A DNA stretch of 15,511 nucleotides. Source: JBFFXF01 sp041569895 (GTDB taxonomy: Bacteria; Planctomycetota; UBA8108; JACQVS01). A program made the translations under genes and the position numbers. Positions 6,732 to 13,648 of this stretch are shown in pieces. Each line of letters opens with the position of its first letter. Position 1 is the stretch's first letter. The notes beneath the pieces are model-generated. The model did not search any database. It was not told the DNA's origin and saw only the letters and a program-made list of their open reading frames with translations. The stretch is from contig JBFFXF010000173.1 of the NCBI GenBank assembly GCA_041569895.1, forward strand, positions 1 to 15,511, given 5' to 3'.

Positions 6732-8021
6732 ATGGCACGATTCCTTCACGGTCCCATCACCATCCTCACCGTTGTCGGCGCGATCCTCGCCGCGCCGCTG
6801 GCCTTCGCGTGCACGACTCCCGTGCACCGCTACGCGATGTACAACTGGGAGCCGTCAACGTACCTCGTCTGCTATTTCTTCGACGGCGAGGAGGACGCCG
6901 CGGACCGCGACGTCAACGTCGCCCTGCGCACGATGTCGGAGTCGGAGACCTCGATCGTCAACATCACCTATCAGCCGGTCGACATCCGCGACACGGCCCT
7001 CCTCGAGGACGCGCCCGCGCCCGTGCGCTCCGCGTGGGACGATCACCGCGACAAGTCGCTTCCGCTGCACATGGTCTTCTCGCCGCGCGGCGTCCTGCTG
7101 CACGTCGGGCGCATGACCCGCGACGACGTCGCGCGCATGACCGATTCGCCGTGGCGCAAGCGGCTCGCCCGGCTGCTCGGCGAGAGCCGGCACGGCGCAC
7201 TTCTCTTCTTGCCGGGTGTCGACGAGGAGAAGAACGCGGCGGCGCGGGTCGAGGTCGAAAAGGCGATCCGACTCGCGGCCGAGCGCGTCACCGTCATGGA
7301 TCCGTCGCCCTCCGTCCTGCCCGGCGGCGATCCGCGGCCGAAGCCCGCGGACGACGCGAGCGGCGACGAGGGCTCCGACGACGCGAAGCCGGACTTCGAC
7401 CTCGAGGTCCTCGAGCTGCCTCGCGACGACGAGTCGGAGAGCTGGCTGGTGCGTCAGCTCCACGCCGTCGAGCGCCTCGACGACGAGGAGGTGCGCCTGC
7501 CGATGGTCTTCGGCGTCTACGGTCGAGGGCGTGCGCTCGAGCCCTATCTCGGGGCGGGCATCATCGCCGAGAACATGCTCGAGATGATCTCCTTCATGAA
7601 CGGACCGTGCTCGTGCGAGGTCAAGGACCAGAATCCCGGCGTCGATCTGCTGGTGACGTGGGACTGGGAGAACTCGGCGCGCCAGCTCGCCCGCCGGGTC
7701 GGGCGCGAGACCGGCAACGAGCTCCTGCTCGAGGAGATCGGCCTCGGCTACAGGGAGCTCGAGATCGACGCGCCGCCACCCGGCGTCGCGGCTGCCGAGC
7801 CGGACGATCTCCCCGGGGGCGCCGCGGAGCCCTCCTCGGCCGTGTCCACCGCGACCGAGATCGAGCCGGCAGATGCACCGTCTCCCCGCGACAGGGCCGG
7901 AAGCGGGGAACGAGAGGCCGGGAGCGCGGGCTTCCTCATGATCGTACTGATCCCGGCTCTCGGCCTCGGCGCGCTCGCCCTGGCCGCCGCCACGGTGTTC
8001 CTGCTGATGCGGCGCCGCTGA
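6732..8021 (+). CDS. Exported protein with C-terminal membrane anchor, function unknown
   Basis: A 429-residue protein. Residues 1-26 look like a signal peptide ending AFA before Cys27. With Ala at -3 and Phe at -2 this is not a standard lipobox, so signal peptidase I cleavage is at least as likely as lipidation. The mature start CTTPVHRYAMYNWEPS resembles, from memory, a family of exported proteins starting CNxPVFRYALERW in planctomycetes and other phyla. Two alpha/beta-looking halves (about 27-190 and 225-345) are joined by an acidic linker rich in Asp, Pro and Gly. Cys293 and Cys295 form a CSC motif. After a Pro/Ala/Glu-rich stalk (about 345-398) comes a hydrophobic helix (about 401-426) ending in Arg-Arg-Arg. 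The topology is therefore an extracytoplasmic body with its C terminus anchored in the membrane. I know no function. The ATG at 6732 was chosen for the signal peptide; the Shine-Dalgarno is weak. Confidence 0.75.
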   Translation: MARFLHGPITILTVVGAILAAPLAFACTTPVHRYAMYNWEPSTYLVCYFFDGEEDAADRDVNVALRTMSESETSIVNITYQPVDIRDTALLEDAPAPVRSAWDDHRDKSLPLHMVFSPRGVLLHVGRMTRDDVARMTDSPWRKRLARLLGESRHGALLFLPGVDEEKNAAARVEVEKAIRLAAERVTVMDPSPSVLPGGDPRPKPADDASGDEGSDDAKPDFDLEVLELPRDDESESWLVRQLHAVERLDDEEVRLPMVFGVYGRGRALEPYLGAGIIAENMLEMISFMNGPCSCEVKDQNPGVDLLVTWDWENSARQLARRVGRETGNELLLEEIGLGYRELEIDAPPPGVAAAEPDDLPGGAAEPSSAVSTATEIEPADAPSPRDRAGSGEREAGSAGFLMIVLIPALGLGALALAAATVFLLMRRR

Positions 8022-8061
8022 GCCCGAGTGCCCCGGGATTGGGCGGGTGACCAGTCCCGCT

Positions 8062-8089
8062 CGCCGCCGTCCACTTCCTGGCGTTTTTT
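8062..8089 (+). terminator. Weak intrinsic terminator candidate
   Basis: CGCC (8062-8065 or 8065-8068) can pair with GGCG (8080-8083), which is followed at once by six T residues (8084-8089). The stem is only 4-5 bp, so it is weak. Its place, about 40-65 bp after the stop of the exported-protein gene, fits a terminator. Confidence 0.3.
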
Positions 8090-8236
8090 CTCCGCGCGCC
8101 CTCCACGGGCGTTCCGCTAAACCCTTGCGGTATAGGCCCTGACGACCCCATCTCGCGGCCGCCACGGGCCGGTACGATGCTTGCCATCGATGGGACGTGT
8201 GGAGCCGAAAGTGAGCAACAGAGAACCTGGAGTGTC

Positions 8237-8794
8237 ATGAGCTTTCTTGGCCATATCGAAGACCTGTCGATCCCGGAAGTCCTGCAAACCCTCGGTCGCG
8301 GCCTGCACAGTGGCGTCCTGACTCTCAGTGGAGACGGCGGGAAGTCACGAATCCTGGTCAACGAAGGACGCGTCGTCGCCGCCAACTCGACCAAGACGCC
8401 GAGACTCGGTCATATTCTCGTGCGCAAGGGCCTCATCACGCTGGCCCAGCTCAAGGAGATGATCCAGCGCCAGAAGGACACCGGTGGCTCGGTGTCGATG
8501 GGCACGCTCCTGCTCGAGAGCGGCTTCATCACCGGGGAGCGTCTCGAGGCCGAGATCCTCGACCAGATCCTCACGGTCTTCGGCGATGTCTTCACCTGGG
8601 GGCGCGGCATCTTTCACTTCCACAAGAACCTCGACGTCGCGCGCTGCTTCCTGCTCCGGGAGGGGTTCACGGTGGAGTACCTGCTCCTCGAGTTCATGAA
8701 GTCCCGCGACGAGGATGACGACCTCGCGCGGATCCTCCGCCCGCCCTTCGAGCCCGGCCACGCGAGCTGCGGCGTCCCGGCCGGCGGGGCGTGA
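8237..8794 (+). CDS. DUF4388 (PATAN-type) domain protein
   Basis: A 185-residue cytoplasmic protein. Residues 1-55 match the DUF4388/PATAN pattern: GHIEDLSIPEVLQTLGRG, then SGVLTLSG and a strand with ILVNEGRVVAA. Residues about 58-115 contain two units of the form LGxxLxxxGxIT plus a following helix (LGHILVRKGLITLAQLKEM and MGTLLLESGFITGERLEAE), like the N-terminal domain of type II secretion/type IV pilus GspE/PilB ATPases. Such proteins are usually small adaptors in two-component, gliding or small-GTPase signalling; no catalytic residues are seen. GGAG lies 4 nt before the ATG at 8237. It stands alone, with 58 bp to the next gene. No partner kinase or receiver is in the window. Confidence 0.8.
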   Translation: MSFLGHIEDLSIPEVLQTLGRGLHSGVLTLSGDGGKSRILVNEGRVVAANSTKTPRLGHILVRKGLITLAQLKEMIQRQKDTGGSVSMGTLLLESGFITGERLEAEILDQILTVFGDVFTWGRGIFHFHKNLDVARCFLLREGFTVEYLLLEFMKSRDEDDDLARILRPPFEPGHASCGVPAGGA

Positions 8795-8816
8795 GCGAGA
8801 ACACGCGGGCCCGGGC

Positions 8817-8845
8817 TTCAGCTCCTTTTCGCGGCGCGTTAGCAT
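8817..8845 (+). promoter_or_regulatory. Possible leaderless promoter of the DUF455 gene
   Basis: TTCAGC (8817-8822), 17 bp, and TAGCAT (8840-8845), with the ATG at 8853 only seven bases after the -10. The -35 is poor (three of six at best). It is noted because the -10-to-ATG distance repeats the arrangement at the pentose operon. The gene might instead be read from the DUF4388 promoter. Confidence 0.3.
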
Positions 8846-8852
8846 CGGCGGC

Positions 8853-9668
8853 ATGGAACTCCGCGACCTTGCCCTCGCCATCCTCCGCGCGACGACGATC
8901 GCCGACAAGCTCCGGGCGCCCCCGGCGGCGCTCTCCGATGGCGCGCCCGGCGAGCCGCTCCTGGTCGACGTCCCGTCTCGCCCGCCCGGCCTCGAGATCC
9001 ACCGCCACGTGCGCGTGCCGTCCATCGACGCGATGTCGGACCGCGGGCAGCGCGCGCGCATCCTGCATGCGCTCGCGAACCACGAGCTCCAGGCGGTCGA
9101 GCTCTTCGCGTGGGCGCTCCTGGCCTTCCCGGATGCGCCGGCCGACTTCCGGCGCGGGCTCGTCGACGTCCTCCGCGACGAGCAGATCCACACGGGTCTC
9201 TACATCGCGCGGCTTCGAGCGCACGGCGCGGCGCTCGGCGACTTCCCGGTGAGCGGGTACTTCTGGAGCAAGATCCGCGACGTGCGCACGCCGGTCGACT
9301 TCATCTGCACCATGTCGCTGACCTTCGAGAACGCCAACCTCGACCACACGGTCGACTATGCACGGGCCGCGCGCGAGGCCGGCGACGAGGCGACTGCACG
9401 CGTCATCGACCGCGTCCACGACGACGAGATCGAGCACGTGCGCTTCGGCTGGACGTGGCTCCGCCGTCTCAAGGACGATGGGCGGAGCATGGTCGACGCG
9501 TACCGCGACGCCGTGACGTGGCCCCTGCGACCGGCGCTCGCTCGCGGGCCGCGCTTCCACCGTGGAGGCCGGCGCCGGGCCGGGCTCGACGACGAGTTCA
9601 TCCGGTTGCTCGAGCAGAGTGAGGTCGACCACGAGGCGAAGCGGCGCGGGTCGAGGGACGACACGTGA
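8853..9668 (+). CDS. DUF455 ferritin-like (diiron) protein
   Basis: A 271-residue cytoplasmic protein of the DUF455 family, which has a ferritin-like four-helix bundle related to the tRNA hydroxylase MiaE. Candidate iron ligands appear in order: NHELQAVE (Glu78 or Glu83), DEQIH (Glu110, His113), LTFENANLDH (Glu159) and DDEIEHVRFGW (Glu192, His195). The GDFPVSGYFW segment is also characteristic. A diiron oxygenase or oxidase role is reasonable for the fold, but no substrate is known for this family as far as I can say. It overlaps the ATP-grasp gene by 4 bp (GTGA), so the two are translationally coupled and probably act together. The ATG at 8853 begins the conserved N-terminal helix. Confidence 0.85.
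   Translation: MELRDLALAILRATTIADKLRAPPAALSDGAPGEPLLVDVPSRPPGLEIHRHVRVPSIDAMSDRGQRARILHALANHELQAVELFAWALLAFPDAPADFRRGLVDVLRDEQIHTGLYIARLRAHGAALGDFPVSGYFWSKIRDVRTPVDFICTMSLTFENANLDHTVDYARAAREAGDEATARVIDRVHDDEIEHVRFGWTWLRRLKDDGRSMVDAYRDAVTWPLRPALARGPRFHRGGRRRAGLDDEFIRLLEQSEVDHEAKRRGSRDDT
9653..9657 (+). promoter_or_regulatory. Shine-Dalgarno GAGGG for the GTG start at 9665
   Basis: GAGGG with a 7-nt spacer to the GTG that overlaps the stop of the DUF455 gene. It supports the GTG start and coupled translation. Confidence 0.55.
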
Positions 9669-10855
9669 GTGGCACCATCGTGGGCAACCTCGACGCCGAG
9701 GAGGAGCTCACCGGCGGCAAGGCCCGGCTGCCCGCTCGCGTGCTCGACGCCATCTCCGCTGCCGCGACGCTCCTGCGCGTGTTCGCGTCGCCCGGAGACC
9801 GCCTGTGGACGCCGGCCCCCGTCGAGGACGCGCGCGTGGCGGAGGTCGAGTGGCTGCCGCGGTGTCAGCCGGTCACCGGGCCGCTGGAGGATGTCGATCC
9901 GGGAGATCGTCTTCTCGCGTGGTGCGAGACGCCACGAGTCGCCGCCCTCCGCGCGACGCTGTCCCGGTCAGCCACGGCCGCGACCGGGCACGGCGCCATC
10001 GTTTCCGCGGCGAGTCCGGCGACGCTCTGGGAGATCCCGCCCCCGCCCGCGGATGTCGTCCGGCGCGCGAACCACCGCGAGCTCGCGCTGGAGATCGCCC
10101 GCGAGCACGGCATCGCGCTCGACGGATCGCGCATGATCGACTCGATCGGCGCGCTCGAGGCGCACCTGGCGCGTGGCGGCGCGGCGCTCTCGGGAACGGG
10201 ACGGTGGGTGGTCAAGGCGCCGTGGTCCGCCGCGGGGCGGTGGCGGCGCGTCGGTGGTCCCGGGCCGCTCGACGACACGGCCCGGCGCGCGATCGAGAAC
10301 CTCCTCGAGCGCTCGGGCGCTCTCCTCTTCGAGCCCTGGCTCGAGCGCGTCGACGACCTCGGCGCGACGGCGCTGGTCGTCGGCGAGGGGCTCGCGCAGA
10401 TCGGTTTCCACCGCCAGGACGTCGACGGGTACGGCCGGTTTCGCGGCGTCCGACTGAGGCGCGACCGCGACGCCGCCCCGTGGCTCTCGTCCGCGGAGCG
10501 GGACGCGGTCGAGGGCGCGCTCGCGGCCGTCGGGGATCGCCTTCGCGCGATCGGCTACCGCGGCCCGCTGACGATCGACGGCTGGCGCTACCGCTCGCGA
10601 GAGGGCGAGATCCGCCTGCACCCGCTCGGAGAGATCAACGCGCGGATCACGTTCGGGCTCGTCGCCCGCGCCCTCCTCGAACGCCTGCACGAGAGCGTCC
10701 CCCTCGGTGCGGACGACGAGGGAACGCTCGGCGTCGGGGGCGGAACCCGGACCGCCGAGCCCCCGCCCGGCCTCGTCGTGCCTCTCGTTCACGCCACCGA
10801 GCACTCGTCCTTCCGCGTTGCATTGCACGTCGAGCAGGGCTATAACGCGGGGTGA
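9665..10855 (+). CDS. ATP-grasp fold protein coupled to DUF455
   Basis: A 396-residue protein starting at GTG within a GTGA overlap. The ATP-grasp core spans about residues 140-350: NHRELALEIAREHGI (entry to the fold), VVKAPWSAAGR (182-192, the ATP-lysine strand with Lys184 and an SAAGR loop), LLFEPWLERVDDLG (the adenine-side strand), YRGPLTIDGW with Asp305, and EINAR (323-327), whose Glu and Asn fit the metal-binding E-x-N pattern. The N-terminal 130 residues are divergent, and the tail has a low-complexity Gly-rich stretch. ATP-grasp enzymes join a carboxylate to an amine or thiol through an acyl-phosphate. The substrate here is unknown, and no small precursor peptide is seen nearby. The tight pairing with a ferritin-like protein suggests ligation and oxidation in one small-molecule or peptide pathway. 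Confidence 0.75.
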   Translation: MSGTIVGNLDAEEELTGGKARLPARVLDAISAAATLLRVFASPGDRLWTPAPVEDARVAEVEWLPRCQPVTGPLEDVDPGDRLLAWCETPRVAALRATLSRSATAATGHGAIVSAASPATLWEIPPPPADVVRRANHRELALEIAREHGIALDGSRMIDSIGALEAHLARGGAALSGTGRWVVKAPWSAAGRWRRVGGPGPLDDTARRAIENLLERSGALLFEPWLERVDDLGATALVVGEGLAQIGFHRQDVDGYGRFRGVRLRRDRDAAPWLSSAERDAVEGALAAVGDRLRAIGYRGPLTIDGWRYRSREGEIRLHPLGEINARITFGLVARALLERLHESVPLGADDEGTLGVGGGTRTAEPPPGLVVPLVHATEHSSFRVALHVEQGYNAG

Positions 10856-10914
10856 CGGGGGCAAGCGAGAAGGATGATCGAGAAAACAACGACCGGTCCG
10901 TCTCGGTCATCCGA

Positions 10915-11000
10915 ATCGGTCATCGGAGTCGGACTCGGAGTCGGAATCGGAGTCGGAAGTCGCACGGGAACGGGCACGGGCACGGGAACGGGAACGGGAG
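10915..11000 (+). repeat. Two-block hexamer repeat with G-quadruplex motif, upstream of FIST
   Basis: The first block is TCGGAN-type hexamers (10915-10959) and includes the 18-bp core shared with 330-347 on the opposite strand. The second block has six GGG tracts starting at 10966, 10972, 10978, 10984, 10990 and 10996, each separated by three bases (AAC or CAC): a textbook G-quadruplex pattern on the coding strand, ending 16 nt before the FIST start codon. The frame is open through the repeat, so it could be translated as an Arg/Ser then Gly/His/Asn tail from a GTG at 10852. I think it is non-coding. Confidence 0.75.
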
Positions 11001-11016
11001 TGAACCGCACGACACC

Positions 11017-12168
11017 ATGAAGTTCTCAGTCGCCACCAGCAAGGCCCCCGACACCGCGCAGGCCGCCGAGGAGGTCACGAAGGGGCTTCTCGACGCGCTC
11101 GGCAGCGAGGCGGACCTCCTGTTCATCTTCGCGTCGCCGCATCACGCCGACGGGCTCGAGCACGCGCTTCCCGGGCTGCACGAGCGTCTCGGGGCGCCGC
11201 GGCTGATCGGCTGCACGGCGGAGTCGGTGATCGGCGGCGCGGTCGAGTACGAGGGCGTGCCGGCGCTGGCGGCGTGGGGCGCATCGATCCCGGGCGTCGA
11301 CATCGAGGCGTCGCGGATCGACTTCCAGCAGGCGCCGGACGGCTTCTTCTTCACCGGCACGCCGGAGGTCCCCGACCTGCCGTCGACGCTCCTGCTCCTC
11401 GCCGATCCGTACAGTTTCCCGGCGGACGTCTATCTGAAGCGGTGCGGCGAGGACTTCCCGCACCTCCAGATCCTCGGCGGCATGGCGAGCGCCGGAAACG
11501 GCCCGGAGCAGAACCGGCTCTTCCTGGGCCCGGCGGTCCACCGTCGCGGGGCCGTGGCCGTGCTGTTTCGCGGCGGCAGCGTCGTGCGTCCGCTGGTGTC
11601 GCAGGGGTGCCGTCCCTTCGGCCGGCCCTTCGTCATCACCAAGGCCGAGAAGAACGCCATTCTCGCCCTGCGCGGGAAACCCGCGATGCAGGTGCTGCGA
11701 GACCAGATCGGGCGCCTGGCGCCCGAGGAGCGGCAGCTGTTGGCCCACGGGCTGCACATCGGCATCGCGATCGACGCGAGCAAGGAGGCGCACGCGCGCG
11801 GCGACTTCCTGGTGCGCAACGTCATCGGCGTCAACGAAGCGAGCAGCGCGATTTTCGTCACCGACGTCGTGCGCGCCGGTCAGACGGTGCAGTTCCACGT
11901 CCGCGACGCGGGCACTGCGAGCGAGGACCTCCACATCCTGCTGCGCGAGACTCGCGAGCGCGACGTGTCGCCCTCCGCGGCGCTGCTCTTCACGTGCAAC
12001 GGGCGCGGCAAGCGGCTCTTCCAGGCTTCGAGCCACGACGCCGGCGCGGTGACCCGCGAGCTGGGCGACATCCCGCTCGCCGGCTTCTTCGCCGCCGGCG
12101 AGATCGGCCCCGTCGGCGGCCGCAACTTCCTCCACGGGTTCACGGCGAGTCTGGCTCTGTTCGGTTGA
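11017..12168 (+). CDS. Stand-alone FIST sensor domain protein
   Basis: A 383-residue cytoplasmic protein made of the two FIST domains. FIST_N covers about residues 25-215, with the IGCTAESVIGG loop (64-74). FIST_C covers about 220-375, with ALLFTCNGRGKRLF (Cys327) and the signature GEIGPVGGRNFLHGFT near the end. FIST is a predicted small-ligand-binding sensor, often fused to kinases, methyl-accepting domains or cyclases, and thought to bind amino acids or related compounds. Here it has no output domain, so it may sense or sequester a ligand, perhaps the product of the DUF455/ATP-grasp pair just upstream. The ATG at 11017 starts the conserved fold (MKFSVATSKAPD). A GTG at 10852 overlapping the previous stop would add 55 residues of repeat-encoded sequence and is less likely. 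Confidence 0.9.
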   Translation: MKFSVATSKAPDTAQAAEEVTKGLLDALGSEADLLFIFASPHHADGLEHALPGLHERLGAPRLIGCTAESVIGGAVEYEGVPALAAWGASIPGVDIEASRIDFQQAPDGFFFTGTPEVPDLPSTLLLLADPYSFPADVYLKRCGEDFPHLQILGGMASAGNGPEQNRLFLGPAVHRRGAVAVLFRGGSVVRPLVSQGCRPFGRPFVITKAEKNAILALRGKPAMQVLRDQIGRLAPEERQLLAHGLHIGIAIDASKEAHARGDFLVRNVIGVNEASSAIFVTDVVRAGQTVQFHVRDAGTASEDLHILLRETRERDVSPSAALLFTCNGRGKRLFQASSHDAGAVTRELGDIPLAGFFAAGEIGPVGGRNFLHGFTASLALFG

Positions 12169-12287
12169 CCTCCGGCGGTCGCGCGGGGATCACGGGCAGG
12201 AACGGGGGTGTCGGATGGCGCGACCCGCGGCACTCCCTTCTCGCCATGCGCGGACCTCCATGCTACCCTGACACGCCGTCGGGAAAA

Positions 12288-12315
12288 CGCCGCCGGGCTC
12301 TCGAGCCCGGCGGCG
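12288..12315. terminator. 13-bp GC-rich perfect hairpin between FIST and the ABC permease gene
   Basis: CGCCGCCGGGCTC (12288-12300) pairs exactly with GAGCCCGGCGGCG (12303-12315). There is no T-run on the plus side. On the minus strand four T residues follow the stem. It may act as a stem-only terminator after the FIST gene (about 120 nt beyond its stop), or as a transcription barrier. Confidence 0.5.
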
Positions 12316-12367
12316 AGCGAGTCCGTCGACGGGCGTCTTGTTGGTTCGATTCGAGGTAGAGCGACCC

Positions 12368-13570
12368 ATGAACGTCTTCCGGCTTCTCCTGCGCGAGATC
12401 TGGCACCGCAAGCTTCACTTCACCCTCAGCCTCCTCGCGGTGATCGTGGCCGCGACGCTCTTCGTCACCGCGCCGGTCCTCCTGGAGGGCCACGCGCGGA
12501 AGACCGACGAGGAGCTCGCCAAGCTCGAGGACGAGACGCGCAAGCTGATGCGCGACATGGGCTTCAATTTGATGATCGTCCACCGTGACACCGATCTCGG
12601 TGACTTCTGGTCGCAGAACTACATCGGCGTCGACATGCCGCAGGGCTACGTGCAGAAGCTGGCCGAGGCGCGCGAGCTGACGCTCGTGACGCACATCGTC
12701 GCGACGCTCCAGGAGAAGATCAAATGGCAGGACCGGACGGTGCTCCTGGTCGGCTACCTGCCGGAGGCGACGCAGACGCACCGGAAGAAGAAGGCGCCGA
12801 TGGGATACAATATCGAGCGCGGCACGGTCTATCTCGGCCACGAGCTCGCCGGCGGCCGCAAGCCGGGCGACGAGGTCGAGGTTCTCGGCAGGAAGTTCCG
12901 CGTCGCTCGCGTGCTCCGCGAGCAGGGCAGCGCCGAGGACATCTCGCTGGCGATGCACCTCGACGACGCCCAGGAACTGCTCGAGCGCGAGGAGCGCGTC
13001 AACAAGATCCTCGCGCTCGGCTGTCGCTGCGCCGGCGAGCGGCTGCCGAAGGTCCGAAAGCAGCTCGAGGCCGTTCTGCCGGAGACCAAGATCACGGAGT
13101 TCCGCTCGATGGCGCTGGCGCGCGCGGAGCAGCGCGATCTCGTCGAGGCCACCGCCAACGAGCTCCAGGGGAAGCTCGAGATGCTCGCGGTTGTCACGGT
13201 GCCCGTCGTCGTGCTCGCGTGCGCCATCTGGCTCGGCCTGCTGGCGCTCTCGAACGTGCGTGAGCGCAAGATGGAGATCGGCGTCATGCGCGCGCTCGGC
13301 GTCGGCTCGGGCAAGGTGGCGTCGCTCTTCATCGGCAAGGCGGTGCTGCTGGGACTGGCCGGCGGCGTCATCGGCTGCCTCGTCGGGGTCTGGCTCGGGA
13401 GGTTCCTCGGCGTGCAGGCGTTCGACGCGCCCGCCGAGCTTTTCCGTGCGTCGGCGACGGTGGTCGTCGCGACCACCGCCGGCGCGCCGCTGGTGAGCGC
13501 GATGGCCAGCTACCTGCCGACGCTGCTCGCGGTGTTGCAGGACCCGGCGGTGGTCCTGCGGGAGGAATGA
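12368..13570 (+). CDS. MacB/FtsX-like ABC transporter permease
   Basis: A 400-residue integral membrane protein with type VII (MacB/LolC/FtsX) topology: TM1 at about 19-39, a large extracytoplasmic domain (about 40-270) with a GCRC cysteine pair, then TM2 about 272-296, TM3 about 317-345 and TM4 about 360-385. The linker SNVRERKMEIGVMRALGVGSGKV after TM2 is the classic coupling motif of this family. These permeases work with an ATPase to drive extraction or efflux across the envelope by mechanotransmission. No ATPase or periplasmic partner is encoded in the window, and the next gene is unrelated, so it is an orphan locally. GAGG lies 11 nt before the ATG at 12368. An upstream in-frame TTG at 12338 is ignored because the permease fold starts at MNVFRLLLREIWHRK. 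Confidence 0.85.
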   Translation: MNVFRLLLREIWHRKLHFTLSLLAVIVAATLFVTAPVLLEGHARKTDEELAKLEDETRKLMRDMGFNLMIVHRDTDLGDFWSQNYIGVDMPQGYVQKLAEARELTLVTHIVATLQEKIKWQDRTVLLVGYLPEATQTHRKKKAPMGYNIERGTVYLGHELAGGRKPGDEVEVLGRKFRVARVLREQGSAEDISLAMHLDDAQELLEREERVNKILALGCRCAGERLPKVRKQLEAVLPETKITEFRSMALARAEQRDLVEATANELQGKLEMLAVVTVPVVVLACAIWLGLLALSNVRERKMEIGVMRALGVGSGKVASLFIGKAVLLGLAGGVIGCLVGVWLGRFLGVQAFDAPAELFRASATVVVATTAGAPLVSAMASYLPTLLAVLQDPAVVLREE

Positions 13571-13636
13571 GGTGCTCTGCGGGGCGTGGATGCGCCGCAG
13601 CGGTTTCCTCAACGCGGCCAGGACCGAGTAGTCTTC

Positions 13637-13640
13637 GGAG
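13637..13640 (+). promoter_or_regulatory. Shine-Dalgarno GGAG for the GTG start at 13649
   Basis: GGAG with an 8-nt spacer to the GTG at 13649, better than anything before the in-frame ATG at 13586. It decides the start of the TIGR02206 gene. Confidence 0.5.
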
Positions 13641-13648
13641 CGCGGCCG

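Noticed and set aside
8097..8111. CGCCC/GGGCG hairpin in the gap before the DUF4388 gene
   Set aside because: The 5-bp stem with a 5-nt loop has no T-run on either strand and is expected by chance in DNA of this composition.
10852..11016. GTG start for FIST overlapping the ATP-grasp stop (GTGA), adding 55 residues
   Set aside because: The extra residues are only translated hexamer repeat, and the same repeat is clearly outside genes elsewhere in the window. It remains possible because the overlap mimics the one at 9665.
12288..12315. Standard rho-independent terminator for the FIST gene
   Set aside because: The stem is strong but no T-run follows on the plus strand, so only a hairpin with possible terminator role is reported.
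12338..12362. GTTCGATTC resembling a tRNA T-loop
   Set aside because: The flanking bases do not form the T-stem, and there is no anticodon arm, D-arm or acceptor stem.
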